Shown: piece after piece, positions 62,203 through 64,000 of the stretch
Layout: each line of letters begins with the position of its first letter
How positions within the stretch are numbered: position 1 is the stretch's first letter
NCBI GenBank assembly: GCA_965226775.1
Contig: CBDDEI010000002.1
Span: 1,922,001-1,986,000 of the forward strand
Direction: 5' to 3'
Source of the DNA: CBDDEI01 sp965226775
Lineage (GTDB): Bacteria; Chloroflexota; Dehalococcoidia; SHYD01
DNA: 64,000 nt
Program-made: the position numbers and the translations under genes
The notes under the pieces: model-generated
Databases searched by the model: none
Told to the model about the DNA's origin: nothing
The model's input: only the letters and a program-made list of their open reading frames with translations

Positions 62203-63846
62203 ATGGCCAGAAGACGCAGTAGTATTCCCTTTGTTCCCATTCTCTTACTTGGGGCACTGCTTGCACTCTCCTCAGGTGTGCTGCTGTACTTTTTTTATAC
62301 AAAAGAAGTGCCAAGCCCGGGAGGCGTCTATCACGAAGGGATAGCAGGCAGCCCCATGCACCTGAATCCCCTCCTTGCCTCCTTTAATGAAACCGACCAG
62401 GACATCACCAGCCTGCTCTACTCTGGCCTCACCAGAGTCGACCAGCAAGGCAGGGTAGCCCCAGACCTGGCTTCCGAATGGGAGAGCAGCGCAGACGCCA
62501 CTACCTACACCTTCAAGCTTCGGGAAAACGCCCTCTGGCACGACCGCCGGCCGGTGCGTGTGGAAGACATTCTCTTCTCCATCAAGCTCATACAGAGCCC
62601 AGACTTCCAAGGCAATCCCGAGCTAGCTGCGTTATGGCAGCAGGTAAGGGCGGAGAAAATAGATGACCAGACGGTGCGCTTGGTGGTGGATCAACCCTTT
62701 GCCCCGCTTCTAACGTATACCAGCCTTGGCATCCTGCCCCAGCACCTGTATGACGGCATTGCTCCAGAAGACATGACCGACGCTCTGAAGGCTCCCTCGC
62801 CCGTAGGCAGCGGGCCTTTCCGGATCAAGGAAGCCAACTTAGCGCAAGTGGTCATGGAGGCCAACCCGGACGCCTACTTAGGCCGTCCGTTCTTAGATGA
62901 GATCCGGTTTTCCTTCATGCGGGACGACCAAGCCCTCGCGGCAGCCCTCAACGCGCTGGAAGTGGAGGGAGGACTGCTGCGCCCCTCGGTTGGGCGAGAA
63001 ACCATCGAGCGCGTGCGTCAGAATGAAGCGCTCACCCTCTACACGGCGCCTCGCGCCAGCTATACCGTCCTCTTCATCAACACCAACAATCCCATCTTTC
63101 AACCAAAGGCGATGCGTCAAGCCCTGGCTTACAGCCTGGACCGGCAGCTCCTTGTGAACCAAACCGTCAGTGGCCTGGGCTTGGTCGCCAACAGCCCGCT
63201 CCCTTTCAACTCCTGGGCCCATCAAGCGGACGCAGACTGGTACCCCTACGATCCGGTCAAGGCGGCAGAACTCTTTGACCAAGAAGGCTGGAGAACCAAT
63301 GCTAGCGGGCTGCGAATGAAAGACGGCCAGCCCCTAAAATTCACCCTGTACACCAACGATGACCTGCTGCGGGTAGCCACCGGGGAAGAGCTGGCCCGGC
63401 AGCTGAAGGCAGTAGGCCTCCAGCCGGACTTTGCCTACAGCGGGCCTTCCGGGCTGCTGCAGAACTTCTTGCTCCCCAGGCGTTACGAAACCATCATCTA
63501 CGGCATCGATCCGGGAGTGGATCCGGACCCATACCCCCTTTGGCACAGCTCCCAGGCAGGAGGAGAAGGGCTTAACGTCTCCACCATCGATAACCCTAAG
63601 ATGGACGACCTGCTGCAGCGGGGACGGAGTACTACAGACATGGACGAGCGGGAAGCGCTCTATGACCAGTTCCAGACGCTCTTTAAGGAAGAAGTGCCCA
63701 GCATTCCCCTCTATCACCCGCTCTACACCTACGCGGTAGACCAAAGCGTCCGCGGCATTGGTCTAGCAGGACTCTTTGCGCCCAGCTCCCGGTTCTATAA
63801 TGTGAGGGAATGGTACAAAGAAACCCAACGAGTCTGGGGTCGATGA
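62203..63846 (+). CDS. ABC transporter substrate-binding protein, family 5 (oligopeptide-type)
   Basis: Periplasmic/extracytoplasmic binding protein of the SBP_bac_5 group (DppA/OppA-like). An N-terminal hydrophobic helix (residues 9-31, VPILLLGALLALSSGVLLYF) has no lipobox Cys, so it is either a signal peptide or a membrane anchor. Typical features: HLNPLLASFNETDQDITSLL, LASEWESSADATTYTFKLRE and NALWHDRRPVRVEDILFSI, SPVGSGPFRIKE, and NPIFQPKAMRQALAYSLDRQ. No permease or ATPase genes follow in the window. Ligand unknown. Confidence 0.92.
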   Translation: MARRRSSIPFVPILLLGALLALSSGVLLYFFYTKEVPSPGGVYHEGIAGSPMHLNPLLASFNETDQDITSLLYSGLTRVDQQGRVAPDLASEWESSADATTYTFKLRENALWHDRRPVRVEDILFSIKLIQSPDFQGNPELAALWQQVRAEKIDDQTVRLVVDQPFAPLLTYTSLGILPQHLYDGIAPEDMTDALKAPSPVGSGPFRIKEANLAQVVMEANPDAYLGRPFLDEIRFSFMRDDQALAAALNALEVEGGLLRPSVGRETIERVRQNEALTLYTAPRASYTVLFINTNNPIFQPKAMRQALAYSLDRQLLVNQTVSGLGLVANSPLPFNSWAHQADADWYPYDPVKAAELFDQEGWRTNASGLRMKDGQPLKFTLYTNDDLLRVATGEELARQLKAVGLQPDFAYSGPSGLLQNFLLPRRYETIIYGIDPGVDPDPYPLWHSSQAGGEGLNVSTIDNPKMDDLLQRGRSTTDMDEREALYDQFQTLFKEEVPSIPLYHPLYTYAVDQSVRGIGLAGLFAPSSRFYNVREWYKETQRVWGR

Positions 63847-63871
63847 CCCCTCCTCCGAAGCGCGAGACGAG

Positions 63872-64000
63872 ATGCCTGGCCTAATAACACTGCTGACCGA
63901 CTTTGGGCTTGCAGACAGCTACGTGGCCGCAATGAAGGGTGCGCTGCTACAGCGTAACCCCGCTGCAACCATCGTAGACATCACGCACACTATCCCGCCA
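63872..64000 (+). CDS. SAM hydroxide adenosyltransferase (DUF62), 5' part
   Basis: Only 43 codons are in the window: ITLLTDFGLADSYVAAMKGA and ATIVDITHTIPP are the N-terminal signature of the DUF62/SAM-hydrolase family, which splits S-adenosylmethionine with water/hydroxide to adenosine and methionine (related to fluorinase). ATG 63872 lies 25 bp after the binding-protein stop. Confidence 0.88.
   Translation, partial: MPGLITLLTDFGLADSYVAAMKGALLQRNPAATIVDITHTIPP

Overview
The window looks like a piece of a high-GC bacterial chromosome, most probably Chloroflexota (Dehalococcoidia/SAR202-like) and probably from a metagenome-assembled genome. The grounds are inference, not a search: a complete dcw division/wall cluster ending in an FtsZ with a DIPPFLRR-type tail, a B12-dependent ribonucleotide reductase with NrdR, a membrane-anchored YvcK, a DUF2851 protein, a PyrR-led pyr operon, and intergenic DNA packed with palindromic GC-rich repeats. 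No rRNA, tRNA, CRISPR array or transposase was found.

Layout. 1-3342 (minus): tsaC, a polyprenyl diphosphate synthase and pgk, with the 3' end of pgk cut by a repeat. 3426-19979 (plus): a recognisable MraZ-type promoter/operator, then mraZ-rsmH-ftsL-ftsI-murF-mraY-murD-ftsW-murG-murC-murB-ddl-ftsQ-ftsA-ftsZ and a terminator; murE is missing from its usual place. 20111-25311: an MFS transporter, then nrdR, an unknown gene and nrdJ behind a 44-bp palindrome containing an NrdR-box-like core. 25308-28480: repeats, a 105-aa unknown, a stand-alone TIR protein with a Cys4 tail, a DinB protein, and a 191-bp tandem array. 28722-32437: radical SAM protein, yggS, proC, yggT, and convergent yggU. 32493-33572: tandem array of a 140-bp unit. 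33709-38624: a degenerate PP2C/membrane/propeller protein, tsaD with a probable CTG start, DUF2851, and an XRE regulator. 38735-42891: lysA, holB, a HAD hydrolase, and class 2 pyrD. 43016-45305: a small zinc-type protein, and a SufR-like regulator next to an Mrp/ApbC Fe-S carrier. 46009-58743 (minus): pyrR-pyrB-pyrC-carA-(vapB, GDPD, unknown)-carB-mgtE-pyrK, with a PyrR-type attenuator in the leader. 59020-64000 (plus): gatB, yvcK, secG, an oligopeptide-type solute-binding protein and the start of a SAM hydroxide adenosyltransferase.

How it fits together. The dcw cluster makes and polymerises lipid II at the FtsZ ring, and lysA belongs to the diaminopimelate/lysine branch. The pyr genes give de novo UMP. 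NrdR/NrdJ supply dNTPs. TsaC and TsaD make the t6A modification of tRNA. SufR/Mrp point to Fe-S homeostasis.

Two cautions. At least eight conserved genes carry single-base frameshifts (pgk, polyprenyl synthase, ftsI, ddl, pyrD, GDPD, pyrK, carA), several explained by one missing G in a G run; this looks more like assembly/read error than decay. The carA 3' half is present twice in scrambled form, interleaved with a vapB-like fragment. The most unusual material is the set of composite repeat cassettes, the TIR-Cys4 locus beside one of them, and the PP2C-like/propeller protein.
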